Origin: Bacilli bacterium
GTDB lineage: Bacteria > Bacillota_I > Bacilli_A > RFN20 > UBA1709
Assembly (NCBI GenBank): GCA_017457045.1
Contig: JAFTIF010000003.1
Span: 62,001 to 126,000 of the forward strand
Length of the DNA stretch: 64,000 nucleotides
Direction of reading: 5' to 3'
Shown piece after piece: positions 35,801-43,164 of the stretch (positions are counted from its first letter, which is position 1; each line of letters begins with the position of its first letter). Position numbers and translations under genes: made by a program. The notes under the pieces were generated by a model. The model was not told the DNA's origin, did not search any database, and saw only the letters and a program-made list of their open reading frames with translations.

Positions 35801-38800
35801 TTCCAATATTTATATTAATCCTGAAAATTTAAATATTGAATCCGGTGTAGATAGTACATCAGATGATTTTATAGAGTGTTATGATTATGATTATAGCACT
35901 CATGATGGATATCAAATTTCGAATATTGATCCTATGTATATCTCAAGTACTGCTGAAATTTATTATAGTGTTGGTTTAAGTAATAGTGGTTCTGCTACAT
36001 TATTTGGCGGTTATGATGTTCCAAATGATGCTGTACTAGTGTTCTCTGGAAATGTTGATTATTTAACACTAGATGGAGCAATTCTTCAATCTAATATTAA
36101 GTATGATGGTGCAGACCGTACAGTTACTGTAAATAGTTCTTTACCAGGAACTGTCTATGTAAGCTTACAGGTTCCTTATAATGGTACATATTATGAACTA
36201 GCTAACCAACCAATTATCATTAACTCAGGAAGTTACACAGTTCCAACTGATGTATCATTAAAAAATTACAATACTGATTCAAAAGTTACTATTACAAATG
36301 AAAACGAACAAGTAGCTGGCTATTTTGAAAAAAAAGGTTTAGAAATTGATGATGATACAAATGCAACTACAGATTATTATTATGCAATTGTTAATGTCGG
36401 ACAAACAGAAATTGGTACAAATAAAAATGCTGCTCAAAGTATTCAAATTAGCTATTCAGATTATAAAAACTATAACTTATATACTTATATTGGCAATCTA
36501 GAAGAATTAGGTGATGAGAACAATAATTATCTAATTGATAAAAATACAAATTGTGATACTAGAGTATCAACTATCTTAAAGAATAAAGTAAGTAAGAATG
36601 ACTTCTATTTCTTTGAATTCTTAGAATTTGGTTATGATGGAAGTTCAGTTATCTTAACTCCTAGAAGTGATATTACAGAAAGAGTATATATTATCTATGA
36701 ATTTGGTATTGAACCAGGTGATGCATATACTGATTCTACTTCACTAAAAACAGTTATTATAGAATTTGTTCCTAATAGCCTTTTAAGTGTTGAAGTAAAA
36801 CCTACATCTTATTCAGGTGTTTTAGGAAGAAAAGGTGCTGCTTATGTATTTGCTCCAGGTGATACTATTAACTTTGAAGTAAAAGAACATCATAGATTCT
36901 ATTATGAAAGTTCTTCTAAAGGTTATAAGTTTGCACCTAAGGAAGGAAATAGTAGTTATATTATAGGTAAAAAAGATGGTGAAGATGAATATTTATATTC
37001 AGATGATGTTACTTTAGATAGTAATGGTACTATGGTTATTCAAAATGTTACAGATTATAACAATAATATCTTGGGTTGTGAAATTACTGTTGTAGCAACT
37101 TCTTCGATTGATAGTTCTACTACTGGGGAAGTTACAATTTATGTTGATAATGAAATTAAATTTGAATTTACAACTTCAGGTGCATACTTTGATAGTAATC
37201 GTAAAGTAGTATTTGGTACTGACTTTGTCTTTAAAGTAACACCAGTTGCTGGTTATGGTTTAGACCCATCTCAGTTAGTTGTTACATTAACTACTACTTC
37301 AGGTACTGAAACTTATACTTTAGATGGAGAGTTAGAATATCATGCAACACAAGATATTAATGACTCTGTAACATTTACAGTAGATGATGTTGATTATGTA
37401 TTTGAGTATTCTTATAAAGCATTTGATGGATCATATACTGTTACAGTTCCAGGTGAACTTTTGGATACTGATGTTAGCAAGTTATCAGTAGATGTTAAAT
37501 ATGGTGATGTTTATAACATTGTATTTGATAAAGGCTATGAACCAGCTGATGAAAGTGGTAGATATTTCGTTTATCAAGTAAGAGATGGCGATTTATTAGA
37601 CGAAGATTTATATAATGCAATTAATGCAGTTATGCCTTTTGCAAATATTGGTATTTATGGATATGATTTCCAAGGTTTCTATTTAGTTCAAGAAGGAACT
37701 ACAATTGCTGATTACGGTTATTCATTTGAAGATTATTGCTTCTATGAAGATACTGGAATCGATGTTAAATCAATTAATGGTCCAATGCAATTCTATGCAA
37801 GATATACATATGAAGTAATTGTAATGGCACCAGATATCTTCCAAGTTGGAAGTGAACTAGATCCAGGTGAATTAATGCCTGTAGATGGAAATAATTCTCA
37901 ATTATTAAAAATTATTCCACCAGATATTAATAATGGATTTGAATTCACATTAACTCATGATGGAAGTTGGCATGGAGATATTCCATTTGAAGTATTTGTT
38001 ATTAATAAATCAGCTCAAATAAATATTAGTAGCGAAACTATTACTGATGAAGTATTAACTAAAACTTTAGCAGGCGTAGAAAACGTTACTCAATATGTTG
38101 AGAATATTGATAAGAATTTATATTATTTAGCTCCTGAATATATAACAGGTTATCTTGTAATTAGAGTATATGCTGAAGAATTAACATTCAGTGCAGGAGA
38201 AGAAGAGAAAGATTCAGGTATTCATGATATTTATGGAGATTCTATCTTTACTGCTACTTATACAATTACATATAATGAAAATTCTCCAGTATCAATTGAA
38301 GAAACAATTTCTTATTCAAATGTTGTTACTGTAGATGGTAATGAAGTTGTTAGAGGTGCTGAATTTAAGTTCACAAATTCAGATCATAGTGACTTTGAAT
38401 TACCTAAAGATACATCTATTAGATTATATAGATTTATAAATCATGAACTATATGATGCAGGTGTATTAATATTAGATTCTGCAAGAAGTGCTGTTTATGC
38501 ATATGACTTTGTAAATATGGATACAAAAGCAGCATTAACTACTCCAAATGTAGCTAAAGTATATGCTGAAAAGTATGTTCTTGTAGTTACATTGCCAAAT
38601 CATAAAGGATTAAATGCTAATTCTGATAATGTTGAAGTTAAATTAATTGCAACATTTACAGAACATTATAACTTCTATGATTATACAAATGGTAGCTTTA
38701 CTACAAAGAGCAATAGTGATTATGAATCACATGCAAAAGATAATTTCGATGTCTATGCAACAATTCCTTATACTGTAAATTACAATGCTACTGGTGCTAA

Positions 38801-39092
38801 TGTTAAATTTAATATTGGAAGTAGTGTATCAGGAGTTGAAGATTTAAGACATAGTGATAAATTCTACGTCTGGAGAATTCAAAAAACTGATTCTAGTATG
38901 ATTCCAAATGATTTCACTTTTGGTACAAAAACACCGAGTGTTAAAACAAATGGAGCATATTACTACTTAGCTACAAGTGGTGAACAATTAAGTGTAAATG
39001 GTTTATCAGGATACACAATCTCGTTATTAGAAGTTGAAAACGTACAAAGTCCAGCAAGTGGTGTACTTGTATGGTCTCAAGCAATATCTTAG
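32811..39092 (+). CDS. Giant repeat-rich surface protein (2093 residues)
   Basis: Signal peptide about 1-36 ending SNAASITV, not the YAKY type. About residues 190-960 carry at least ten degenerate repeats around [AG]GG[LVM][FLIT]G (GGFFGR, GGVAGL, GGLLGY, GGLFAY, GGLIGA, GGMFGY, GGLVGM, GGVIGE, GGVFGV, GGLTGG), the GLUG-like spacing of right-handed beta-helices. The C-terminal half is beta-rich Ig-like material, with FQGFYLVQEG...MQFYARYT resembling a Listeria-Bacteroides repeat. No LPXTG, SLH or C-terminal helix, so retention must be by partner proteins or fibres. Likely adhesin or matrix scaffold. Confidence 0.75.
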   Translation: MKFKGIKSLIPCAALLTGSVLFAALSLNNLTESNAASITVAGDNEVTVYVSGEGVTYNETTKKYEAPTGTSVTISVINEGRIYTGMTIGEDSYDEPVVTTTITGDLQLTIETTYSTSDDIGKCFGRAWVLDEAADVIKLANLLNEIDFDYTYFPNNDSENPTSLLDIQYGYYVVENSIFLDEEDFEGIGAYVNAFHGCIDFLNNYISVNTSNSGKITNTYGGFFGRVSNGTLTVGSGKEAKDVKQECILRNVNLKGNISYVDTTATSTVSEFSIGGVAGLISGDVVLDNVDSSVSINVQSQSSSVNAGVLFGQLGQRIDAWSNVKATGGYTSVKAITYGENKNSYVGSLAGRLNGSSVYSYRNEIHNGVYIANSLNGSSGHSVASATIGYVSASANTVLQGVVFEDYENIEISTMIENISGATTSKSIGTFGYGYIDGTYTVNIYPIEFIQSNGSAYTSSIRSSTQSRLSRGNAYAGGLLGYLDNSKVYFHCNNDAEENITFFKTNVYLDAEVTGQGGAYAGGLFAYQPPIVNNIAQKNYTLNEAETTFEVYATQASSCTASSTDMYAGFYSATLNISDETLYLHNLAFTVNNGTLIAQRNVGSTATGNIYAGGLIGAVNCRGDDSSNYADQLVNIDVNLNNTKVEGLGLSFQSPVANQWVNNVGVGGMFGYIEDCGLLNTFDSTNLVGSGTSVIGGKDLHVKIKVQDNNSEYAIRGIQNAQPGSTDHQNEGNVGGLVGMLRRGYLDNISVTGTNDSIVRPIITFNSTNSPNTAAVGGVIGENAKGGNCMVSNVEVDNVHVIGKAYTNANDGDEKYDVYAGGVFGVLAKEGTGRISCIVGAKVTNCKIECIGEEKMMTYAGGLTGGAWWQGYTGIYNVEVYENEILSNSISTKAHSGGISGLIQANDGTYFYIDNAYIINNYISAVSAEGSAYSAGISSRKRAMLGTISNVYINSTITGSGYLNTSGTSPVEQFYSSFTCYATNVYGYVTDAVNNKYSNIYINPENLNIESGVDSTSDDFIECYDYDYSTHDGYQISNIDPMYISSTAEIYYSVGLSNSGSATLFGGYDVPNDAVLVFSGNVDYLTLDGAILQSNIKYDGADRTVTVNSSLPGTVYVSLQVPYNGTYYELANQPIIINSGSYTVPTDVSLKNYNTDSKVTITNENEQVAGYFEKKGLEIDDDTNATTDYYYAIVNVGQTEIGTNKNAAQSIQISYSDYKNYNLYTYIGNLEELGDENNNYLIDKNTNCDTRVSTILKNKVSKNDFYFFEFLEFGYDGSSVILTPRSDITERVYIIYEFGIEPGDAYTDSTSLKTVIIEFVPNSLLSVEVKPTSYSGVLGRKGAAYVFAPGDTINFEVKEHHRFYYESSSKGYKFAPKEGNSSYIIGKKDGEDEYLYSDDVTLDSNGTMVIQNVTDYNNNILGCEITVVATSSIDSSTTGEVTIYVDNEIKFEFTTSGAYFDSNRKVVFGTDFVFKVTPVAGYGLDPSQLVVTLTTTSGTETYTLDGELEYHATQDINDSVTFTVDDVDYVFEYSYKAFDGSYTVTVPGELLDTDVSKLSVDVKYGDVYNIVFDKGYEPADESGRYFVYQVRDGDLLDEDLYNAINAVMPFANIGIYGYDFQGFYLVQEGTTIADYGYSFEDYCFYEDTGIDVKSINGPMQFYARYTYEVIVMAPDIFQVGSELDPGELMPVDGNNSQLLKIIPPDINNGFEFTLTHDGSWHGDIPFEVFVINKSAQINISSETITDEVLTKTLAGVENVTQYVENIDKNLYYLAPEYITGYLVIRVYAEELTFSAGEEEKDSGIHDIYGDSIFTATYTITYNENSPVSIEETISYSNVVTVDGNEVVRGAEFKFTNSDHSDFELPKDTSIRLYRFINHELYDAGVLILDSARSAVYAYDFVNMDTKAALTTPNVAKVYAEKYVLVVTLPNHKGLNANSDNVEVKLIATFTEHYNFYDYTNGSFTTKSNSDYESHAKDNFDVYATIPYTVNYNATGANVKFNIGSSVSGVEDLRHSDKFYVWRIQKTDSSMIPNDFTFGTKTPSVKTNGAYYYLATSGEQLSVNGLSGYTISLLEVENVQSPASGVLVWSQAIS

Positions 39093-39117
39093 AGGAGAAC
39101 TAAGATTATTAAAGACA

Positions 39118-39140
39118 TAAATAAAGAAAAACTTTATTTA
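39118..39140. repeat. AT-rich perfect inverted repeat before SipW copy 2
   Basis: TAAATAAAG and CTTTATTTA separated by AAAAA, between the giant gene and the second peptidase. Could be a weak hairpin or processing site; there is no T-run. Confidence 0.45.
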
Positions 39141-39168
39141 CATATATAGAAAAGAAAAGGTGATTTTT

Positions 39169-39867
39169 ATGGAAAGAAACGAAGTTAAGTTATCAGAAGT
39201 ATTTGATAAAGAACAAGAAAAGAACACAGGAAAGAATCGAATTCCAAAGGAAAAGAAGAAAGTAAGTCCTCTTACTGTTATTTCAATTGTAATTTGTATT
39301 ATCTTATTACCTGTATTAGTTCTTAATGTTACTTTATTAGTTAAGAGTTTCTTAAATGAGGATGAAGTACCATCAATTGGTGGATATTCTCCGATGGTTG
39401 TAGTTACAAACTCAATGGAAGGAACTATTGATGGTGGAGATTTAGTAATTGTTAAGAAAGTAGATCCAACTACAGTAGAAAAAGGAATGATTATTTCCTT
39501 CTTTGACCCAGCAAGTAAGACTGGTACTGCAGTTGTTACTCACCGTGTTTATGATGTTCATTATATTGATGGAGAATTAATGTTTGAAACAATCGGTGAT
39601 GCTCTAAATACTGGAAGTCCTGATGACGCAGACGATGACTTTGTTCCAGCAGAAAATCTAGTTGGTGTATATGTAACACACATTCCTGATATTGGAAATG
39701 TTATCTTATTTATGCAAACAACACCTGGATTAATTATTGGTATTGGTATTCCATTAGCTCTATTAATTGGCTATGACGTATTACGTAGAAAATCTATGGA
39801 AAAAGAAATGGCTTATGAAAAAGATAGACTAATGAAAGAACTAGAAGAATTAAAAAAAGGTAAGTAA
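39169..39867 (+). CDS. sipW: SipW-type signal peptidase I, copy 2
   Basis: 232 residues, longer than copies 1 and 3. A 40-residue charged cytosolic head precedes helix 1 (about 41-64), then catalytic serine in TNSMEGTIDGGDLVIV, histidine in VVTHRVYDV, GDALN, a C-terminal helix (about 187-205) and a Lys/Glu-rich cytosolic helical tail. Start ATG 39169 after AAAAGGTGAT. Lies just upstream of the second TasA-like gene, like copy 1 beside the first. Confidence 0.85.
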   Translation: MERNEVKLSEVFDKEQEKNTGKNRIPKEKKKVSPLTVISIVICIILLPVLVLNVTLLVKSFLNEDEVPSIGGYSPMVVVTNSMEGTIDGGDLVIVKKVDPTTVEKGMIISFFDPASKTGTAVVTHRVYDVHYIDGELMFETIGDALNTGSPDDADDDFVPAENLVGVYVTHIPDIGNVILFMQTTPGLIIGIGIPLALLIGYDVLRRKSMEKEMAYEKDRLMKELEELKKGK

Positions 39868-39960
39868 AAATTAGGTATTAATTCTTGGATTGTCCAACCC
39901 ACGTTTAAAGATGATCTAAGATTAAATATAAAAAAAGTTTTATAAAAAGGAGAGATATTT

Positions 39961-40638
39961 ATGAAAAAGAATAAAGCTTTAACAGCTGCTTTTAGCGTAT
40001 TCGCATTAACTATGGTATCAATGTGCGCTATTGGTGGTACATTTGCTAAGTATGCAGATCAAGATTCTGGCACTACAACAGCAACAGTTGCTAAGTGGGG
40101 TGTTAATGTAGATGTAACATGTGAAAATACATTTGGCAAAAAATATAATAATGCTATCGATGCAGCAGGAACAAAAGTAGTTTCAAATAGAGATTTAAAT
40201 GTATTAGCTCCAGGTACAAATGGTTCATTAGGTAGTGTAACAATTACTGGTCAACCTGAAGTTATGGTAGATGTTTCTGTATCATTAACATTAACATTAA
40301 CAGGATGGGAAGTAGAAGGAAATGATTATTGCCCATTAGTATTCACTGTTAACGAAACAGAAATAAAATGGGGTTCCCCTGAAGCTGCAGATGATCCTAC
40401 AGACAATGATAATACAGTAATTGATTCAGTTGCAGAATTAGAATACGCAGTTGAGTCTGCAGTTGCAAAAAGCGGTGATGATATTGCTGCAAATACTTCC
40501 TTAAATGGAACCTATGATAGATCAGTTACATGGTCATGGCCATTTGAAGGTGATGATGTAAAAGATTCATTATTAGGTGATTCTGCATCAGCTACAATTA
40601 GTGCTGCTTGGTCAGCATCAGTAACTCAAGTAGACTAA
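39961..40638 (+). CDS. TasA-like secreted protein 2
   Basis: 225 residues. Signal ends GGTFAKYADQ, close to the SipW-dependent GxxxAxFTD pattern. It shares with TasA-like 1 the order ATVAKWGVNVDV, NTFGKKY, LAPGTNGSLG, the PLVFTVN strand, WSWPFEGDD and SVTQVD at the extreme C-terminus. Strong AAAAGGAGAG ribosome binding site and a structured hairpin downstream suggest high expression, and this is the best candidate for the main fibre subunit. Ninety-three untranslated bases separate it from SipW copy 2. Confidence 0.75.
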   Translation: MKKNKALTAAFSVFALTMVSMCAIGGTFAKYADQDSGTTTATVAKWGVNVDVTCENTFGKKYNNAIDAAGTKVVSNRDLNVLAPGTNGSLGSVTITGQPEVMVDVSVSLTLTLTGWEVEGNDYCPLVFTVNETEIKWGSPEAADDPTDNDNTVIDSVAELEYAVESAVAKSGDDIAANTSLNGTYDRSVTWSWPFEGDDVKDSLLGDSASATISAAWSASVTQVD

Positions 40639-40704
40639 TACTTATTTATTATTCAAATATTTATTTTAAATTTTAAGCTTTAATTTTTTATAACATATAA
40701 TTAT

Positions 40705-40747
40705 AGACTGCCTACCACGGTTAATCGTGGTAGGTGGTAGGTAGTCT
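40705..40747 (+). promoter_or_regulatory. Structured hairpin with two alternative pairings
   Basis: CCTACCACG (40711-40719) can pair with CGTGGTAGG (40726-40734), or 40705-40716 can instead pair with 40736-40747 as a 12-base stem with one G-U pair. These exclude each other. It is the only GC-rich stretch in a 150-base gap, and sequence after it is only moderately T-rich. Possible 3' stabiliser, partial terminator or switch between TasA-like 2 and the downstream membrane gene. Confidence 0.55.
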
Positions 40748-40789
40748 AAATTTTGTTATGTGTTTTTGTCATGAAAGGAGGAAGGAAAA

Positions 40790-41581
40790 ATGAGACTAAA
40801 AAGAATAGGAAAACGCCTATTTAGTTTGTTCATGCTTGGTGTTATTACACTCATGTCTTGTGTTTTAGTTTTAGATGTTTTATTCATAAATCATGGTCCT
40901 TCCATTGAGGGTGGTAATGTTATTTTACCTGAACCTTTACCTAATGACACAGTTGGACAAGATTCTTATGAATTTGGTGATGATTTAAAGGTTGATATCT
41001 TTGATTTATATTTCCTTGAGGAAGGAGTTTCATCAGATGACGAAGATAAGAAAGTTATTGCTCCTGGAACTAGTAACAAACATGTATTATATGTAACTAA
41101 TAAGTTTGATTTTGCGATTGACTATGAATTAAGTTATAATTCAAACTTTGGTAATGACATGGCTTTACCAATTTTAGTTAAGTTAAGAAATGATGAAGGT
41201 ATATATTTAGTTGGTAGCAAAGATACTTATGGCAAGATTGAAGATTTAAAGAATATTAAGGATTTAAATACAGTAGGGTCTAATAGATATCATTATTATG
41301 TATTTGAATGGTATTGGCCATTTGAAAGAAATGATGATGTAGGAGACACTACATTAGGAAATCTAACTATTACTCAAAATATATCAGTAACTTTAAATGT
41401 TGATATGAAAGCTGTTGCAAGTGAAGATATTGATTCTAAAGATGGAATTCTTTTACCTAGTGATAAAGAAGATGTCTTAGCTCAATCTATCGCTACAGGA
41501 GCAGCTATTGCAGTTGGATTTGTTGTCCTAGTTTATGCTATTAGAAGTAAAAAAGTAAGTGTATATAACGAAGAAGATTAG
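40790..41581 (+). CDS. Membrane-anchored TasA-related protein
   Basis: 263 residues with a signal-anchor (about 10-32) and a C-terminal membrane helix (about 230-252) followed by RSKKVSVYNEED. The extracellular part has VIAPGTSNKHVLYVTNKFDFAIDYELSY and YWPFERNDDVGDTTLGN, matching the APG and WPFE blocks of the two TasA-like proteins. It may be a membrane nucleator or anchor for the fibre, a role filled by TapA in Bacillus, though it is not similar to TapA by sequence. GAAAGGAGGAAGG precedes the ATG. Confidence 0.65.
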   Translation: MRLKRIGKRLFSLFMLGVITLMSCVLVLDVLFINHGPSIEGGNVILPEPLPNDTVGQDSYEFGDDLKVDIFDLYFLEEGVSSDDEDKKVIAPGTSNKHVLYVTNKFDFAIDYELSYNSNFGNDMALPILVKLRNDEGIYLVGSKDTYGKIEDLKNIKDLNTVGSNRYHYYVFEWYWPFERNDDVGDTTLGNLTITQNISVTLNVDMKAVASEDIDSKDGILLPSDKEDVLAQSIATGAAIAVGFVVLVYAIRSKKVSVYNEED

Positions 41582-41591
41582 AGGTGTATAC

Positions 41592-42134
41592 ATGGGGAAA
41601 TTTTTTAGGAAATTATTTAAGGCATTTTATCTACTTCTAATAAGTATATTAGTAGGTGGGAATATATATATTATAAATGCCAAGATGTTAGGTGATCCAT
41701 TACCTATGCCATTTGGTTATGGAGGAGCCATTGTTTTAACAGGTAGTATGAAACCTGAATTATATGAAGATGATTTAGTTATTGTTCATAAAAGTGATGA
41801 CTATATTGTTGGGGATTATGTTGTTTATCAAGATAAGAGTATGTTAGTTGTTCATGAAGTTATTAATACTGATGGATATAATTATCAAACTCAAGGTAAA
41901 GCTAATGATGGACCAGATTCACCAATCACAATTGAACAAATTAGAGGTGAAGTTATCTTTGTTATTCCTCAGGCAGGACCTGTTATAAGATATATTCAAT
42001 CTCCAAAAGGTTTGTTGGTTATTTTCGCTGCGGGCTTTATTGGTCTAGAATTATCATATTTGTTTATGAAGATTCGTAATAACGATAGAATTAAACGACT
42101 TGAAAAAGAAAAAAGAATATTAAAAAATAAATAA
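41592..42134 (+). CDS. sipW: SipW-type signal peptidase I, copy 3
   Basis: 180 residues with N-terminal helix (about 10-30), classical TGSMKPELYEDDLVIV with catalytic serine, histidine in VVHEVINT, GKANDGPDSP and C-terminal helix (about 142-162) followed by a basic helical tail. ATG 41592 follows GAGGTG; the ATG further upstream lies in the previous gene. Last gene of the locus, ten bases after the membrane-anchored TasA relative, closed by a hairpin. Confidence 0.87.
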   Translation: MGKFFRKLFKAFYLLLISILVGGNIYIINAKMLGDPLPMPFGYGGAIVLTGSMKPELYEDDLVIVHKSDDYIVGDYVVYQDKSMLVVHEVINTDGYNYQTQGKANDGPDSPITIEQIRGEVIFVIPQAGPVIRYIQSPKGLLVIFAAGFIGLELSYLFMKIRNNDRIKRLEKEKRILKNK

Positions 42135-42158
42135 GTGCTTATTGAAAGCACTTTTTTT
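42132..42158 (+). terminator. Terminator of the TasA/SipW locus
   Basis: AGTGCTT/AAGCACT with ATTGA loop and seven T residues. Confidence 0.85.
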
Positions 42159-42182
42159 ATTGGTTGACATGTAATAATACAT

Positions 42183-42209
42183 AATAAAAAGTAGTACATA
42201 AGTACTACC
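42183..42209 (-). terminator. Terminator after ttcA-like gene
   Basis: GTAGTAC/GTACTAC stem (42191-42197, 42202-42208) followed on the minus strand by TTTTT. Confidence 0.75.
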
Positions 42210-42956
42210 TTATTCTTCATTATTTTCTTTATGCCATAACTCCATCTTTTCTTCATTATGAAGCATGTTTAAAAAGTTTTGTTTAGCTTCAGGATGAGAT
42301 TTATAGATGTCCTTAAGCATCTTTTTAATAACTTCGCGTTCTGTATTTTTGTCATTAGGACAAGTAGATTCACTTACAGGGATTTTACTTGAATTGATTG
42401 TCTTTTTAATTATTTGTTCTCTACAATAGATTAAAGGTCTAATAAATGTAATATTTTCTCTTGTTAATTCCATCTTAGGAAGGAATGTTGCAAGTCTACC
42501 TCCATATATTGCATTCATCATAAATGTTTCGATAGCATCATCACCGTGATGTGCGAATGCTACTTTATTACAATTGAATTGATTAGCAGCTTGACAGATT
42601 GCTGCTTTTTTCATTTTAGAGCAGATTGAACATGGAAGTTTTCCTTTATTAGTAAGATTTCTTTTAAGTACTTCATAGATCATAGGAGTAGATGGTACTT
42701 CATGATATTCTATATTGTTATTTTTAAAGAATTCTTCGATTTTTGAAAAATCTTGACTAGGAAAACCCATTTGAATATGAATTGCGATGATTTCATATTG
42801 TTTTTTAGAGAATCTTTTATATAGATGAAGTGCTAATGCAAGTACCATTGAGTCTTTTCCACCTGAAATACCGATAGCAATTCTATCGTTATCTTGGATT
42901 AGGTTGTAATCTATGTCTGCTTTTTTTAAGCATCCTAGAACAGTACTCATTGACAT
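42210..42956 (-). CDS. TtcA/TilS-like PP-loop ATPase
   Basis: About 248 residues with the PP-loop ISGGKDSM, CxxC in PCSICSKMKK and later HHGDDAIETFMMN, the combination of TtcA-type tRNA 2-thiocytidine synthetases that carry an iron-sulphur cluster. It lacks the C-terminal substrate domains of TilS, so lysidine synthesis is less likely. Start ATG 42956 has GCGAGGTGAAG just upstream; a second in-frame ATG six bases on is nearly as good. Monocistronic. Confidence 0.85.
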   Translation of the reverse strand: MSMSTVLGCLKKADIDYNLIQDNDRIAIGISGGKDSMVLALALHLYKRFSKKQYEIIAIHIQMGFPSQDFSKIEEFFKNNNIEYHEVPSTPMIYEVLKRNLTNKGKLPCSICSKMKKAAICQAANQFNCNKVAFAHHGDDAIETFMMNAIYGGRLATFLPKMELTRENITFIRPLIYCREQIIKKTINSSKIPVSESTCPNDKNTEREVIKKMLKDIYKSHPEAKQNFLNMLHNEEKMELWHKENNEE

Positions 42957-43039
42957 ATACTTCACCTCGCTTATTTATTATAAAGAATTTTGCTTTTAAG
43001 TGCAATAAAATATATTAAGTATAAAAGTAAATGATTTAA

Positions 43040-43068
43040 TTGTAGAATATTGTCTAAAATGATATAAT
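43040..43068 (+). promoter_or_regulatory. Promoter upstream of RhuM-like gene
   Basis: TTGTAG (43040-43045), 17-base spacer, TATAAT (43063-43068). Confidence 0.65.
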
Positions 43069-43092
43069 TTAATTGTAATAAAAAAAGATTAC

Positions 43093-43145
43093 AAGGCATT
43101 ACCTAACTAGAAGGATATCTAGTTTAAATGGTGATGCCTTTTTCA
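43093..43145 (+). terminator. Terminator-like hairpin in RhuM leader
   Basis: AAGGCATTACC (43093-43103) pairs with GGTGATGCCTT (43130-43140) with one wobble, and inside it AACTAG pairs with CTAGTT, followed by TTTTT. It lies between the promoter and the RBS of the next gene, so would stop most transcripts after about 70 bases unless prevented. Either an attenuator or the end of a small RNA. Confidence 0.65.
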
Positions 43146-43164
43146 TTTATTAAGGAGAATAACT

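Noticed and set aside
32811..39092. Sortase or SLH anchoring of the giant protein
   Set aside because: No LPXTG-like motif, SLH domain or C-terminal hydrophobic helix is visible.
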